Source: Arthrobacter sp. MYb23 | GTDB lineage: Bacteria; Actinomycetota; Actinomycetes; Actinomycetales; Micrococcaceae | Direction of reading: 5' to 3' | Assembly: GCF_002979775.1 (NCBI RefSeq) | Contig: NZ_PCPR01000004.1 | Location: 62,001 to 126,000, forward strand | DNA: 64,000 nucleotides | Part shown: positions 49,386 through 57,452 of the stretch, piece by piece | How positions within the stretch are numbered: the first letter of the stretch is position 1 | Layout of the letters: each line of letters begins with the position of its first letter | Notes under the pieces: generated by a model | What the model saw: the letters and a program-made list of their open reading frames with translations, nothing else | Database searches by the model: none | What the model was told of the DNA's origin: nothing | Program-made: the position numbers and the translations under genes

Positions 49386-50318
49386 CTAGGCGCTTTGGCG
49401 CGTGTAGTCGCGGGGTACCACGATCATGGGAACAGGCAGGGCACGCAGGATCCGGTTGGCGGTGCTGCCCAGGAAGGTGGCCCGATGCTGGGCCAGGCGG
49501 CTGGAGCCGATCAGCAGGATTTCGCCGTCTTCCCAGTCGAGTCGGTCAACAGCTTCTTCGATGGTGCGGCCCTGCGCGACCACGATCTCCGGTTCCGGCA
49601 CGTCGGCGGCGTCAGAACCGGCGGCGTCGGAACCGGCGGCGTAGCCGGAGTCGGCGGAGGCAGCGGGACTATCCACCCGAGCGGAACTCCCGACGGCGGC
49701 AAGCCGGTCGGCGGCATGCACCCAAGCGGCGTCGGCCAAGCCAGGCGAGTTACCGCCGTCGAGCGCCAACAGGGAGACGAGCCGCAGAGGAAGGCCACGG
49801 TCGCGCGCAGACTCAACGGCGACGTCGAGCAGTTCATCAGCTCCCGGGCGCGTCCCGAAACCGCAGCTCAAGCGCGTGATCGGCTCGGTGCGGTGGTAGC
49901 CGTGGGGCGCCAAAGCGACCGGAACGGGCGAGGAGTGGAGCAGCGAACTCGCAACGGACCCGATGGTGAACCGCTTGAGAAGGCCGCTGTTGGTGGCACC
50001 GATCACCAGTGCTGCAGCGTCGAATTCAACGGCAGCATCGATCAGGGTCTGCGCCTCTGAATCGCCGCGGCGGATGTGCGCGCGGGCGCTGACGTCGTCC
50101 GGAACCAAATCCAGGCCCTCGTCCAGCCAACGCTGTGCCTGCTCGTTGAGGATGTCGTTGTAGCCGGCCTCGGGCGGGTAGACGGCGTTGAACGGGGAGT
50201 CCTCCGGGATCACCAGGACCAGGTCCAGGCTGACATCGTGGTTCCGGGCCAGCGCGACGGCAAGGTGAACGGCGTCGTGCCCCCTCGCGTTGGCGGTGTA
50301 GCCCACTACGTAACGCAT
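49386..50318 (-). CDS. Tandem-domain universal stress protein
   Basis: 310 residues containing two Usp domains. The first (1 to about 140) has VVGYTANARGHDAV and ALVIGATNSGLLKRFTIGSVASSLLHSSPVPVAL, matching the G-x2-G-x9-G-S/T ATP-binding pattern. The second (about 150-305) ends with EILLIGSSRLAQHRATFLGSTANRILRALPVPMIVVP. Between them is an Ala/Asp/Ser-rich stretch with the short repeat AAGSDAAGSDAAD. It lies between the permease and the oxidase, so it may be co-regulated with amine use. Confidence 0.88.
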   Translation of the reverse strand: MRYVVGYTANARGHDAVHLAVALARNHDVSLDLVLVIPEDSPFNAVYPPEAGYNDILNEQAQRWLDEGLDLVPDDVSARAHIRRGDSEAQTLIDAAVEFDAAALVIGATNSGLLKRFTIGSVASSLLHSSPVPVALAPHGYHRTEPITRLSCGFGTRPGADELLDVAVESARDRGLPLRLVSLLALDGGNSPGLADAAWVHAADRLAAVGSSARVDSPAASADSGYAAGSDAAGSDAADVPEPEIVVAQGRTIEEAVDRLDWEDGEILLIGSSRLAQHRATFLGSTANRILRALPVPMIVVPRDYTRQSA

Positions 50319-50355
50319 GGCGGTCCCTTCCTGTGGTGCTGCTTAAACAGTGGAG

Positions 50356-50393
50356 CCGGCAGGCCGGGAATGATGCTCCCCCCAGCCTGCCGG
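50356..50393 (-). terminator. Hairpin after the oxidase gene
   Basis: CCGGCAGGC (50356-50364) pairs with GCCTGCCGG (50385-50393) around a 20-base loop, just past the putrescine-oxidase-like stop on the minus strand. No U tract follows, so it may only attenuate readthrough into the stress-protein gene. Confidence 0.4.
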
Positions 50394-50409
50394 TTTGGTG
50401 CTGATCGCG

Positions 50410-51786
50410 TTAGGCGACGGGTACAGCAGTCAGCTTGTTGGCCTCAACAATGCGGGCGGCGGTTGCCTGGCCCATGCGGACCGCGCCATCCACGTGCTGG
50501 TATCCCTCGGCGGCGAGGTCGGACGAGGACCAGTAGATCGGTCCAACATTCGCGTGCTGATCCTTGCCGTAGCGGTGCAGGCCGCCGAGGTCGTAGCTGG
50601 AAGCGTACGCGCCGCGGGTCCATTCCTCGGAGCCCCAGTCGGACTCGTAGTAGACCTCGGGCGTGAGCGCCTTGTCGCCCAGGAATCCGGCGATCGACTC
50701 CAGGATGGCCTTCTTGCGGTCTTCGGCGCTGAGCTCGAAGACGGCGTCGGCCTTTTCGTCGGACACGAAGCCCACCAGGGTGCCGCGGGAATCACCGTGG
50801 TTGGTGTTGTCGTAGACCTCCTGGACCAGCGCGCCGGCGCTGAAGCCCGTGCCGGAGAGTCCTTCTTCGCGCCAGAACGGCGTTTCGTAGACGGCGTGAA
50901 CCTTGATGACCAGGCCCAGGGACTGGTGCTGGTGCATCTGGTGCTGGCGGCGCGGCAGCGGGGGGTCGAACGAGACGCGGGAGTACAGGTTGGGCGGCAC
51001 GGCCATGATCACGAAGCGGGCGTTGACAGTTGCCTGCTCGGACACGACGGTCACGCCGTTCTCGTCCCACTTGATGGTGCGCACCGGACTGTTGAGTACG
51101 ACGTCGTCGCCCAGCTCTGCTGCCTGCAGCAGCGAAACCTGCTGCATGCCGCCGATGACGCGCTTGTCCAGGATGAAGTCTTCGTCCGTCAGGTGGCTGA
51201 AGGATCCAGCGGAAGCGGCCATGAGGACGGCCTGCAGTGCGGAGAACGCGTGTGCGGGCTTGGTCAGCATGCCACCGGCGATGAAGAGGCCAATGTTGTT
51301 GCAGGCTTCCTCGTCGCTGGAGTTCTGGCGGAGCCAGTGGTGGAAGGAGATGGTGTCCAGCTCGCGCGCCTTGGGGTGTGCCCAGGGTTCGGTGGGGCCG
51401 ATTTCGGCGGCAAGCTCATCCAGGATGGCTACGAGCTTGTCCATCTCGACCTTGGTGGTTTCGTTCACCGGGAACGTGTCGCCGGTGTACTGGGTGCGGG
51501 TGCCGTCAGCGCCGATGTACACGGATTCGCCGTCGCGGTAGCGCGAGTACATTTTCAGTCCGAGCTCGTCCAGCAGCTCCATGAGGACTGTCTGGTCCGG
51601 GGAAACCCATTGGCCGCCGATCTCCAGCATGGCGCCGTCGATGGTGTCGGTCCAGGTGCGGCCACCCACGCGGTCGCGTGCCTCGAGCACTGCAACGCTG
51701 AGTCCGGCCTTCTTCAATTCGCGTGCCGCCGTCAACCCTGACGGCCCGGCACCGACGATCACAACGTCGCGATCAAGATTCTGCAT
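50410..51786 (-). CDS. Flavin monoamine oxidase, putrescine oxidase-like
   Basis: A 458-residue FAD amine oxidase that oxidises a primary amine such as putrescine to aminobutyraldehyde, ammonia and hydrogen peroxide. The N-terminus has the dinucleotide motif VVIVGAGPSGLTAARELKKAG, then VLEARDRVGGRTW and MLEIGGQWVSPDQT. A C-terminal segment (GPIYWSSSDLAAEGYQHVDGAVRMGQATAARI) is the conserved flavin-contacting end. Putrescine specificity is inferred from similarity to actinobacterial Puo and the permease nearby. A strong GGAGAGGAC site precedes the ATG. A TetR gene is divergent. Confidence 0.88.
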   Translation of the reverse strand: MQNLDRDVVIVGAGPSGLTAARELKKAGLSVAVLEARDRVGGRTWTDTIDGAMLEIGGQWVSPDQTVLMELLDELGLKMYSRYRDGESVYIGADGTRTQYTGDTFPVNETTKVEMDKLVAILDELAAEIGPTEPWAHPKARELDTISFHHWLRQNSSDEEACNNIGLFIAGGMLTKPAHAFSALQAVLMAASAGSFSHLTDEDFILDKRVIGGMQQVSLLQAAELGDDVVLNSPVRTIKWDENGVTVVSEQATVNARFVIMAVPPNLYSRVSFDPPLPRRQHQMHQHQSLGLVIKVHAVYETPFWREEGLSGTGFSAGALVQEVYDNTNHGDSRGTLVGFVSDEKADAVFELSAEDRKKAILESIAGFLGDKALTPEVYYESDWGSEEWTRGAYASSYDLGGLHRYGKDQHANVGPIYWSSSDLAAEGYQHVDGAVRMGQATAARIVEANKLTAVPVA

Positions 51787-51823
51787 GATGTCCTCTCCGT
51801 GGCCGTCCGTGGTGGCTGACCAG

Positions 51824-51854
51824 TAAATGAATGGCGTTCATTTATGTCTATACT
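51824..51854 (+). promoter_or_regulatory. TetR operator and promoter, divergent oxidase/TetR region
   Basis: A 21-base palindrome (51824-51844): arms TAAATGAA and TTCATTTA, with only one mismatched pair around the centre G. A TATACT box (51849-51854) facing the TetR gene follows at once. The operator lies about 38 bases upstream of the oxidase start on the other strand, so TetR could repress both genes. Confidence 0.65.
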
Positions 51855-51925
51855 AGCGTTGGAGTCGGCCCCTGTGAAGGCCCGATGGAATAATGCTGGG
51901 GACACAGGCAGCAGAAAGGCCTCCG

Positions 51926-52624
51926 ATGCCCGCACCAACGCCCGCTCCTTCCGCCCTCCCGACCGGCCCGCCCGCCGCAGCTGGGGCCAGGCGCCGCGCC
52001 GGTCGACCGACGGCTGCGATCCTGGATCAGGACGGCATTACGACGGCGGCGCTTGAGTTGATCAGCAGCAAGGGTTACGACGGACTCACCATGGCCGCCC
52101 TGGCACGCTCCCTCGGCGTCGCGCCTTCAGCTCTTTACAACCATGTGGCCTCCAAAGATGACGTCCTGCTGTTGGTGGAGGACCACTTGGCAGCGATGGT
52201 GGATGTAACTGCATTCGGGGTGGAGCCGTGGGATGCCGCTGTGCGCCGCTGGGCCTGGTCCTACCGCGACGTTTTCTCGGAGCATACGCCGCTCATCCCC
52301 GTCATTGCAGTACTTCCGGTGGCAAATGCGCCCAAGACTTTGGCGATGTATGAGGCCGTGACGGCAGGCTTCCGCGACGCCGGGTTCCCGGAAGAGAAAA
52401 TCATCTCCGCGATCGTGGCACTGGAGGCTTTTGTCTTCGGGGCCGCTTACGACGTCACCGCGCCTGAGGACATCTTCGACGCCGGCAGCCTCGCCGAGCA
52501 GGTCCCCAACTTCACCGCCGCTGTGGACAGGTTGGCTCTTGAGAATCATCCGCGGCCGACGGACGTTGCTTTCAGCTTGGGGCTTGAGGCGCTGATTACG
52601 GGGTTCGGGGCGCTGCGGGGCTAG
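51926..52624 (+). CDS. TetR-family transcriptional regulator
   Basis: 232 residues with an N-terminal Ala/Pro-rich lead, a TetR helix-turn-helix (AALELISSKGYDGLTMAALARSLGVAPSALYNHVASKDDVLLLV), and a helical C-terminal ligand domain with the TetR_C-type layout. The start at 51926 follows an AAAGG site; a longer frame begins eleven codons upstream without one. It probably senses an amine or aldehyde and controls the divergent oxidase. Confidence 0.88.
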   Translation: MPAPTPAPSALPTGPPAAAGARRRAGRPTAAILDQDGITTAALELISSKGYDGLTMAALARSLGVAPSALYNHVASKDDVLLLVEDHLAAMVDVTAFGVEPWDAAVRRWAWSYRDVFSEHTPLIPVIAVLPVANAPKTLAMYEAVTAGFRDAGFPEEKIISAIVALEAFVFGAAYDVTAPEDIFDAGSLAEQVPNFTAAVDRLALENHPRPTDVAFSLGLEALITGFGALRG

Positions 52625-52958
52625 GTTGAGCGTGACGAAGAGTTGAGCTCAGCGTGACGCACAGTTGCCTTGGATAGGAAGGCAAAGCCGTCCAACAGCC
52701 TCAGGGCGCTGCGGTGTTCCGAATATTTGCTCGCTTCTCCGCCATGGTTTCGTCGGCAAGAGTCTTTAACGACAAATGGCTATTCGCAGATCACAGTTTG
52801 CTTGAGCCAAACTTCACTTGCCGGGGACTGGGTGCCCGCACATAGCTTGCCATGGCTATCGCTACTTAACCGAACTTAAGAGCTCACTGGATTGGCTACC
52901 GAAAAAGGTAACCAATCCAGCGCAGTTTGGAACGCATTATGCCCAAAGAGCTTCTAAG
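52625..52958. other. AT-richer gene-free stretch
   Basis: Between the TetR gene and the secreted-protein gene the base composition drops noticeably compared with the neighbouring kilobases. No convincing coding frame is seen; a short open frame at about 52670-52879 lacks a ribosome site and protein-like composition. Near its right end is a hairpin (52887-52920). Confidence 0.5.
52887..52920 (-). terminator. Hairpin downstream of the secreted-protein gene
   Basis: CTGGATTGGCTACC (52887-52900) and GGTAACCAATCCAG (52907-52920) pair over 14 bases with one mismatch, around a 6-base A-rich loop. It lies 38 bases beyond the stop of the minus-strand secreted-protein gene. Confidence 0.55.
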
Positions 52959-53438
52959 CTAGCGATTGAATCCGCCAACAGTTACCCCTGACGGGCCGCC
53001 CATTCCGCCAAGAACCCCGATGATGCGGAAAAGCTCCGACCCTGGCGAAGCCTGAAATGTCCTATTCAGGCTATAGGTCTTACATGTACCCGAAGCCATG
53101 ACCTCATAGTCATATTCGAGAAGTACAGTTCCTTGGATGGCGATCTGGGGCTTGAAGTAGGTCCACCCCTCCCCGGTCATGCTGTAGCAGACTCGAAATG
53201 TGGTGACATTGACGGAATTTTGCTGATGATTATTGAACTCGGGACTGTAACTAATCGCGATATTCTTCCCGACCACGGGATCGTTGATAGTTGTGTACGC
53301 CAATACCGATGGACTAGAACCCACGCTGACGCTTGTAGCTGCCGCCGCGTTGGCTGGCATGGCTCCAACAGCAAGCAGGAGCGTCGAAACCATGGCCAGT
53401 AATATAGTTCGATAGCTCCATTTTGACATTTTTGTCAT
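52959..53438 (-). CDS. Secreted protein of unknown function
   Basis: A 159-residue protein with a strong signal peptide: basic start MTKMSKWSYR, hydrophobic core ILLAMVSTLLLAVGA, and an ANA-A cleavage region around residue 30. The mature protein is beta-rich, with two Cys residues. It is AT-richer in codon use than neighbouring genes. The ATG at 53438 follows GGGGG. No family is recognised; the composition suggests recent acquisition or an orphan lineage gene. Confidence 0.65.
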   Translation of the reverse strand: MTKMSKWSYRTILLAMVSTLLLAVGAMPANAAAATSVSVGSSPSVLAYTTINDPVVGKNIAISYSPEFNNHQQNSVNVTTFRVCYSMTGEGWTYFKPQIAIQGTVLLEYDYEVMASGTCKTYSLNRTFQASPGSELFRIIGVLGGMGGPSGVTVGGFNR

Positions 53439-53797
53439 GATAATTACCCCCAAGTCATCACGCTAATAGAAGTTTGAAACTATACGACGGTCAATCAGGT
53501 TTTTCAACCTTGCCAATTTTGTCCTACCGTAACCCTGAGTAGCCTGTACCCCCACCACGGGGCCCCCAAGCGACTAAAATTTAGGTCGAGATCGAGATCC
53601 AATCCAGATGAGTACCACCGCACAGTCAAAACACAACGCCAACAGCCTTGGCAGGGGGTTATGCCCAATGCTTCGCCAGGGAAGAGGCTCGCGCACCAGA
53701 TGTCGGCGGTCGTCTCACAACTCTCAACTCTTGTAGTACAAGTTCAAAACTTGTATCCTACGTGGCAGGCAAGGATGCCGCACCCACTAGGAGAACC
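53439..53797. other. AT-rich leader region of the sugar-acid dehydratase unit
   Basis: A 359-base gap between divergent genes. The first 200 bases or so are AT-richer and show no coding frame or clear repeat. The right part holds a palindrome CTTGTA-G-TACAAG at 53730-53742 and a further ACTTGTA half-site at about 53749-53755, followed by the ribosome site AGGAGAA. Confidence 0.5.
53730..53742. promoter_or_regulatory. GntR (FadR-type) operator upstream of the dehydratase
   Basis: Perfect palindrome CTTGTA-G-TACAAG, of the TTGTA-N-TACAA type bound by FCD-class GntR proteins that govern sugar-acid catabolism. It lies 55 bases upstream of the dehydratase start. The cognate regulator gene (54936-55634) follows the dehydratase. 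Confidence 0.65.
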
Positions 53798-54925
53798 ATG
53801 AGCACCGTAGATCTGATTCGCCACGTCAAGCTGTCCACGGCACGTTTGCCCCTCACCGTACCCATCAGCGACGCGAAGGTCTTCACCGGCCGGCAGAAGC
53901 CCATGACCGAAGTGGTGTTCCTGTTCGCGGAGATCACCACGGAACAGGGCCACAGCGGCCTCGGCTTCAGCTACTCCAAGCGCGCCGGCGGCCCCGCACA
54001 GTATGCCCACGCCAAAGAGGTCGCAGAGGGCATCATCGGCGAGGACCCCAACGACATCGGCAAGATCTACACCAAGCTCCTCTGGGCGGGCGCCTCTGTG
54101 GGCCGTTCAGGGGTGGCCACGCAGGCTCTGGCGGCCATCGACATTGCGCTCTACGACCTCAAAGCCAAGCGCGCCGGACTCCCCCTGGCCAAGTTGCTGG
54201 GCTCCTACCGCGATTCGGTGCAGACCTACAACACCTCCGGCGGCTTCCTCAACGCCACGCTGGACGAGGTCAAGGAACGCGCCACGCAATCCATCAACGA
54301 TGGCATCGGTGGCATCAAGATCAAGGTTGGCCTGCCCGACTCCAAGGAGGACCTGCGCCGCGTGGCCGGAGTCCGCGAGCACATCGGCTGGGACGTCCCG
54401 CTCATGGTGGACGCCAACCAGCAATGGGACCGGGCCACCGCGCTGCGCATGGGCCGCCAGCTGGAGGAATTCAACCTCATCTGGATCGAAGAGCCGCTGG
54501 ACGCCTACGACTTCGAGGGTCACGCCCATCTGGCCCAGGTCCTGGACACACCCATCGCCACAGGTGAAATGCTCGCATCCGTTGCAGAACACAAGGGCCT
54601 CATCAACGCCAACAGCTGCGACATCATCCAGCCCGACGCACCCCGCGTTGGCGGCATCACCCAGTTCCTGCGCCTCGCGGCGTTGGCGGATGAACGCGGA
54701 CTCGGGCTGGCACCCCACTTCGCCATGGAAATCCACCTCCACTTGGCCGCAGCGTACCCGCGCGAGCCGTGGGTGGAGCACTTCGACTGGCTGGACCCGC
54801 TGTTCGAGGAGCGCCTCGAAACCAAAAACGGCCGCATGATCGTTCCAGACCGTCCCGGACTGGGCGTCACCCTCAGCGGGCAGGCCCGCGCCTGGACCAC
54901 CGAATCCGTGGAGTTCGGCGCGTAA
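53798..54925 (+). CDS. Mandelate racemase-subgroup dehydratase (L-talarate/galactarate dehydratase-like)
   Basis: A 375-residue enolase-superfamily enzyme. The catalytic set is complete: Lys174/Lys176 in IKIKVG (KxK motif), metal ligands Asp205, Glu231 and Glu257, and the His base His307 in APHFAMEIH. The PHFAMEIH block and KxK spacing are typical of talarate/galactarate dehydratases, which remove water from a sugar diacid. The start at 53798 has AGGAGAA. It is followed 10 bases later by a GntR gene, forming a likely autoregulated unit. Galactonate- or fuconate-type substrates are not excluded. Confidence 0.87.
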   Translation: MSTVDLIRHVKLSTARLPLTVPISDAKVFTGRQKPMTEVVFLFAEITTEQGHSGLGFSYSKRAGGPAQYAHAKEVAEGIIGEDPNDIGKIYTKLLWAGASVGRSGVATQALAAIDIALYDLKAKRAGLPLAKLLGSYRDSVQTYNTSGGFLNATLDEVKERATQSINDGIGGIKIKVGLPDSKEDLRRVAGVREHIGWDVPLMVDANQQWDRATALRMGRQLEEFNLIWIEEPLDAYDFEGHAHLAQVLDTPIATGEMLASVAEHKGLINANSCDIIQPDAPRVGGITQFLRLAALADERGLGLAPHFAMEIHLHLAAAYPREPWVEHFDWLDPLFEERLETKNGRMIVPDRPGLGVTLSGQARAWTTESVEFGA

Positions 54926-54935
54926 TCTTGAACCC

Positions 54936-55634
54936 ATGAGCCGAAACCTGACCGCGGATCTCGCCGCCGATCTTCGCACCCGAATCGTGGACGGCGTCAT
55001 CCAGCCAGGTGAGAAGCTCCCCAGCGAAAACACCCTCATCAGTGAGTTCGGGGTGAGCCGGACCGTGGTCCGTTCTGCCCTGACGCACTTGCAGGCCGAG
55101 GGACTGGTTGAAACCGAACGCGGGCGGGGCAGCTTCGCGCTGACTCCGCCCGCGGACGGCCCCTCTCCCACGCCCGGATCGCGGGCTGTGTCCAGCATGG
55201 AAGACCGCCTGCAGATGCTCGACTTCCGCATCGGCGTCGAGACCGAAGCTGCAGCGTTGGCCGCGCGGAACCATACGGAGCGCCAACTTAAAGCCGCGCA
55301 CGGCGCCTTGGAGCAGTTCATTGCGAGCTCCGGGCACCCGGCCCACTCCATGAAGGCTGACTTCGAATTCCACCGGGCCATTGCAGCCGCCACCGGCAAT
55401 CCCTTTTATATGGACTGCATCTCCGCCCTGGGCCAAACCATGATCACCATGCCCCGCCCACGCCTCGTGTCAGGTGATGAGCAGGATTCCCGCCGCCGCT
55501 TCGAACAAGTCGTCCACGAGCACTCCTCTATATACGGAGCAATTTCGGAGGGCGACCCCTTGGCTGCCGCAGCCGCCATGCGTCTGCACCTAAGCAATTC
55601 ACGACGCCGGTTCACGGGTTCTGCGCGCAGCTAA
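54936..55634 (+). CDS. GntR-family (FCD) regulator of the dehydratase unit
   Basis: 232 residues: a GntR helix-turn-helix (LRTRIVDGVIQPGEKLPSENTLISEFGVSRTVVRSALTHLQAEGLVETERGRGSF), a linker, and an FCD effector domain (MLDFRIGVETEAAALAARNHTE, ADFEFHRAIAAATGNPFYMDCISALG). The gene follows the dehydratase closely and probably represses it through the palindrome at 53730-53742. A 66-bp repeat begins 16 bases after the stop. Confidence 0.9.
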   Translation: MSRNLTADLAADLRTRIVDGVIQPGEKLPSENTLISEFGVSRTVVRSALTHLQAEGLVETERGRGSFALTPPADGPSPTPGSRAVSSMEDRLQMLDFRIGVETEAAALAARNHTERQLKAAHGALEQFIASSGHPAHSMKADFEFHRAIAAATGNPFYMDCISALGQTMITMPRPRLVSGDEQDSRRRFEQVVHEHSSIYGAISEGDPLAAAAAMRLHLSNSRRRFTGSARS

Positions 55635-55650
55635 TCCCCCGCACGCCCAC

Positions 55651-55716
55651 CCAACTAGGTAGCAGTTGGGGTCGTTCCCAGCGCTCAGAACGGCCTCAAC
55701 TGCGACCTACTTGGGC
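55651..55716. repeat. 66-bp palindromic intergenic repeat, copy B
   Basis: Starts CCCAACTAGGTAGCAG and ends ACCTACTTGGG. It differs from copy C (63813-63878) at only 3 of 66 positions, and more from copy A. It lies just after the GntR stop. Copies B and C bracket the oxidase/ABC/aminotransferase block. The stretch after it (55717-55982) is AT-richer and otherwise featureless. Confidence 0.85.
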
Positions 55717-55982
55717 CGGCCGAGCGGGCAGCGACATGTGACGTCGCGGCGCTTTTTACTGGGACACAATTCGTCTTTCAGCGACCCAATTTAACGAAAT
55801 GGGAATCCCCGCGACGTCCCATTGAGAACTATTGATCGACATTTCAAGAAACTGGCGAGTAAATTCCGAGTCCCGCTAACTTTTGAAGAACCCGTCATTT
55901 TGTGACCGGGAAATCCATCAAAAGCCTTTGGGTGCTTCACGCAGGAATGCCTTGTCATGCACCCGGACAGAGAGACGCCGGC

Positions 55983-57395
55983 ATGACAACACAGCAACTC
56001 ACCGAAGACCACACCTCAATCCAGACATATGTCCAGGAACTCCGGCACCAGGTTGATGGCATCGAGGTTCTTGAACCCGGCACCGGGACCACCCGCTACA
56101 GCCACGACGCAGCCACCGCCAAAACCGCAGCCGCAAGCGGAAACCCGGGCCCCGCCGTCGTGCTTCCCCTCTCAGCAACGGAAGTTCAGACGGCGGTAAG
56201 ACTCGCAGCGGAACTCGGTCTTACCGTTGTCCCCCGCGGAGCCGGGACGGGCTTGTCGGGCGGCGCCACCGCGCAACAAGACCAAGTGGTCATTTCCACC
56301 GAAAAGCTGACCAACGTCATCGAAGTGTCGCCCCTGGATGAAGTGGCGGTTGTGGAACCAGGCGTCATCAATGCCGACTTGAATAATCATCTTGAGTCAT
56401 TTGGTCTTTTCTATGCACCTGACCCGGCGAGCTTCGATATCTCCTCAATTGGCGGAAACATCGCCACGAATGCGGGCGGTCTTCGTTGCGCCAAATATGG
56501 TGTGACCCGCGAGTCCATCCTTTCACTGGACGTCGTTCTCCCGGACGGCAGCCTCATCACTGTGGGCCACCGCTCCATCAAGGGCGTCACGGGACTGGAT
56601 CTGACCTCGCTGTTTGTAGGTTCGGAAGGCATCCTCGGCATCGTCACCAGGGCAACGGTCCGTCTCCGCCCCATCCCCGTGGCCCGCAAGACTGTCAGCG
56701 CGTTCTTCAATAGCACCGCGGAGGGCACGGACGGGCTGGCAGCCATCACCTTGTCACCGGTCCGCCCGGCCGCGATCGAGTTCTTCGACACCCCCAGCCT
56801 CGCCAACATCGACGCACACTCCGGGACCAGCCTGCGGGAAAGGGGTGCCGCACTGATTCTCATCGAGATCGACGGTTACGGCATCGGCGACCAGGCAGCG
56901 GACCTCGCCACAGCGCTCAGCGCGGTTGGCGGCCGCGTCACCGTGGAGTCCGACGACGACGCCGTGCGGCTGTGGGAACTGCGCCGCAGTGGCCGCGGCC
57001 TCCCGCAGGACAAGTGGTACATCGGCGAGGACATCGCCGTTCCCAAGTCCCAACTGCCCAAGGTCTACGCCGCTTTCCCTGCCCTGGAAGCGCGCTTCGG
57101 TGTGGACATCTCGGCGCTATCGCACGCGGGCGACGGGAACCTTCACCCGCTCATCACCAAGGACAAAACGCCCGACGACGGCGCGAACCCGCCTGCCTCC
57201 CTCCTGGAAGCTGCCACTGAACTGGTGAAGGTGGCGCTTTCGCTCGGCGGCACGGTTACCGGCGAGCACGGTGTGGGAACCATCAAGCGCGAATGGGCCG
57301 CATTGGAACTCTCGGAGCGCAGCCGCGAGGTGCAGCACGCCATCAAAGCGGCAATCGACCCCCAGCAGACCCTCAATCCCGGCAAGGCCATCTAA
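55983..57395 (+). CDS. FAD-linked 2-hydroxyacid oxidase (GlcD/D-lactate dehydrogenase-like)
   Basis: A 470-residue flavoprotein of the FAD-binding-4 / FAD-oxidase-C family, which oxidises glycolate, D-lactate or D-2-hydroxyglutarate to the oxo acid. The FAD-binding signature PRGAGTGLSGGA lies at about 84-95. Other family sites are SSIGGNIATNAGGLRCAKYGVT, SHAGDGNLHPLI (about 379) and TGEHGVGTIKRE (about 425). No GlcE or GlcF subunit is adjacent, so it may work as a single subunit. The start at 55983 has AGAGAG; an upstream frame is AT-rich and rejected. Confidence 0.88.
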   Translation: MTTQQLTEDHTSIQTYVQELRHQVDGIEVLEPGTGTTRYSHDAATAKTAAASGNPGPAVVLPLSATEVQTAVRLAAELGLTVVPRGAGTGLSGGATAQQDQVVISTEKLTNVIEVSPLDEVAVVEPGVINADLNNHLESFGLFYAPDPASFDISSIGGNIATNAGGLRCAKYGVTRESILSLDVVLPDGSLITVGHRSIKGVTGLDLTSLFVGSEGILGIVTRATVRLRPIPVARKTVSAFFNSTAEGTDGLAAITLSPVRPAAIEFFDTPSLANIDAHSGTSLRERGAALILIEIDGYGIGDQAADLATALSAVGGRVTVESDDDAVRLWELRRSGRGLPQDKWYIGEDIAVPKSQLPKVYAAFPALEARFGVDISALSHAGDGNLHPLITKDKTPDDGANPPASLLEAATELVKVALSLGGTVTGEHGVGTIKREWAALELSERSREVQHAIKAAIDPQQTLNPGKAI

Positions 57396-57452
57396 GCGCC
57401 CTGCCAGCAGCAACCCCCAACGCAATCCCCCAACGCATCAGGAGCAAACTCA

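Noticed and set aside
49615..49680. Internal repeats in the universal stress protein gene
   Set aside because: They encode a short Ala/Gly/Ser/Asp linker repeated twice between the two Usp domains; common linker expansion, not a separate element.
52670..52879. Short open frame of 69 codons in the AT-richer gap
   Set aside because: No ribosome site and no protein-like composition.
53424..53437. TGACA-TTTT-TGTCA palindrome at the start of the secreted-protein gene
   Set aside because: It falls in the first codons of the gene and arises from the MTKMSK codons; no further sites nearby.
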